In this document: positions 63,369-64,000 of the stretch, in pieces
Position numbering within the stretch: position 1 is the first letter of the stretch
Layout of the letters: every line of letters begins with the position of its first letter
Source: Pseudomonas sp. MWU13-2105
GTDB lineage: Bacteria > Pseudomonadota > Gammaproteobacteria > Pseudomonadales > Pseudomonadaceae
Direction: 5' to 3'
NCBI RefSeq assembly: GCF_023242315.1
Contig: NZ_JALLIY010000012.1
Coordinates: 186,001 to 250,000 of the forward strand
DNA: 64,000 bases
Notes under the pieces: model-generated
Told to the model about the DNA's origin: nothing
What the model saw: only the letters and a program-made list of their open reading frames with translations
Databases searched by the model: none
Program-made: the position numbers and the translations under genes

Positions 63369-64000
63369 TCAAGCCTGCTCCATGGCCATGCGCCCGAGGA
63401 AGCTGCGGGTGCGCTCATGGCTGGGCGTGTCGATCACCTGGGCGGAAGGCCCCTGCTCGACGATATGGCCGCCGTCCATGAAAATCACCCGATCGGCCAC
63501 GTCGCGGGCAAAGCGGACTTCGTGGGTAACCATGATCATGGTCCGGCCCTCTTCGGCCAGCTCACGGATCACCGCCAGCACTTCGCCCACCAGTTCGGGG
63601 TCGAGGGCCGAGGTCGGCTCATCGAACAGGATCACCTTGGGTTGCTGCGCCAGGGCCCGGGCAATCGCCACCCGCTGCTGTTGCCCGCCGGACAACTGCT
63701 CGGGATAGGCATCGGCCTTGTGCCGCAGGTGGACCTTCTCCAGCATCGCTTCGGCCAGCTCATAAGCCTGCTTGCGCGGCATGCCACGGGCCTTGATCGA
63801 ACCCAGCGCGACGTTGTCGCGGACGTTCAAGTGCGGCCACAGGTAGAACAGCTGGAAGACCATGGCGATCTCCAGCCGTTGCGGGGCCATTTCCCGGTCG
63901 CTGAGCAAACGCAGGCGCGAACCCTCGCGGGCTTGCCCGATCAGTTCATCGCCGAGCCAGATTTCACCCCGGCTGGGCTTCTCCAGGTAATTGATGCAGC
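63369..64000 (-). CDS. amino acid ABC transporter ATP-binding protein (5' end outside window)
   Basis: About 210 codons of a GlnQ/HisP-type ATPase; the frame is open to base 64000, so the Walker A segment lies outside. The visible frame starts CINYLEKPSRGEIWLGDELI. Q-loop region EIAMVFQLFYLWPHLNVRDN, signature LSGGQQQRVAIARAL, Walker B VILFDEPTSALD and switch His in IMVTHEVRFA are all intact. It powers the two permeases downstream. A binding-protein gene probably lies upstream, outside the window. Confidence 0.93.
   Translation of the reverse strand, partial: CINYLEKPSRGEIWLGDELIGQAREGSRLRLLSDREMAPQRLEIAMVFQLFYLWPHLNVRDNVALGSIKARGMPRKQAYELAEAMLEKVHLRHKADAYPEQLSGGQQQRVAIARALAQQPKVILFDEPTSALDPELVGEVLAVIRELAEEGRTMIMVTHEVRFARDVADRVIFMDGGHIVEQGPSAQVIDTPSHERTRSFLGRMAMEQA

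Overview
The window is chromosomal DNA of a Pseudomonas, most likely of the fluorescens or putida side of the genus. The evidence is high GC, dense gene packing, REP-like inverted repeats with the core GGAGC(G/C)(G/A)GCTTG in several gaps, and recognisable Pseudomonas gene clusters: the NrtR-controlled NAD genes, ampR-ampC, and a glutamylpolyamine synthetase/potF/puuB cluster. Both ends cut through ABC transporter operons on the minus strand.

Layout. 1-6.2 kb (minus): a peptide-type ABC transporter (permease fragment, Tat-exported binding protein) followed by a CoA-pathway set (ADP-forming acyl-CoA synthetase, acyl-CoA dehydrogenase, enoyl-CoA hydratase), which looks like uptake and beta-oxidation-like breakdown of an unidentified acid. 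6.5-14.1 kb: an MFS exporter, a NudK-like hydrolase, then the NAD recycling block pncA-pncB-nadE facing nadD2-nrtR-nudix. Two near-palindromic operators of the same design lie in the divergent gap. 14.3-17.6 kb: a small exported protein made of six 13-residue repeats, a cysteine-rich (zinc-type) HemB, a small conserved protein and an FAH-family enzyme.

17.7-31 kb (minus) is the first unusual region. It is a two-partner-secretion locus in the order tpsB - HlyC-like acyltransferase - giant tpsA (about 2,460 residues), matching the B-C-A order of some contact-dependent inhibition loci. The TpsA C-terminus carries a GHSRG nucleophile elbow with later Asp and His candidates, so it is probably an alpha/beta-hydrolase. 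It is followed by a run of small lipoprotein genes, one broken duplicate and AT-rich membrane-protein genes, which are candidate immunity or accessory proteins. TpsA appears to start at an ATT codon.

32.1-38.2 kb is the second unusual region, an RNA-repair locus. RtcR (sigma54 activator, plus strand) faces rsr (Ro60-like), which is followed by a 388-base gap holding three related Y-RNA-like units, then rtcB, a nucleotidyltransferase gene and an in-frame internally deleted rtcA. One Y-RNA unit contains T arm, short closed hairpin and D arm in circularly permuted order. Stem changes between the three units are compensatory. A GG-N10-GC sigma54 promoter lies upstream of rsr.

38.3-54.9 kb holds a YkgJ-type protein, a CBS protein, a two-gene ArnT/GT39 operon preceded by 11-base direct repeats, ggt, a LysR-dcyD pair, a MATE exporter, a lipoprotein, a glycosyltransferase, ampR-ampC and an AraC regulator. 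55-58.9 kb is a polyamine cluster (glutamylpolyamine synthetase, PotF-like binding protein, PuuB-like oxidase). 59-64 kb (minus) is an operon of RidA, a D-amino-acid-dehydrogenase-like oxidase, an amidase and a polar amino acid ABC transporter.
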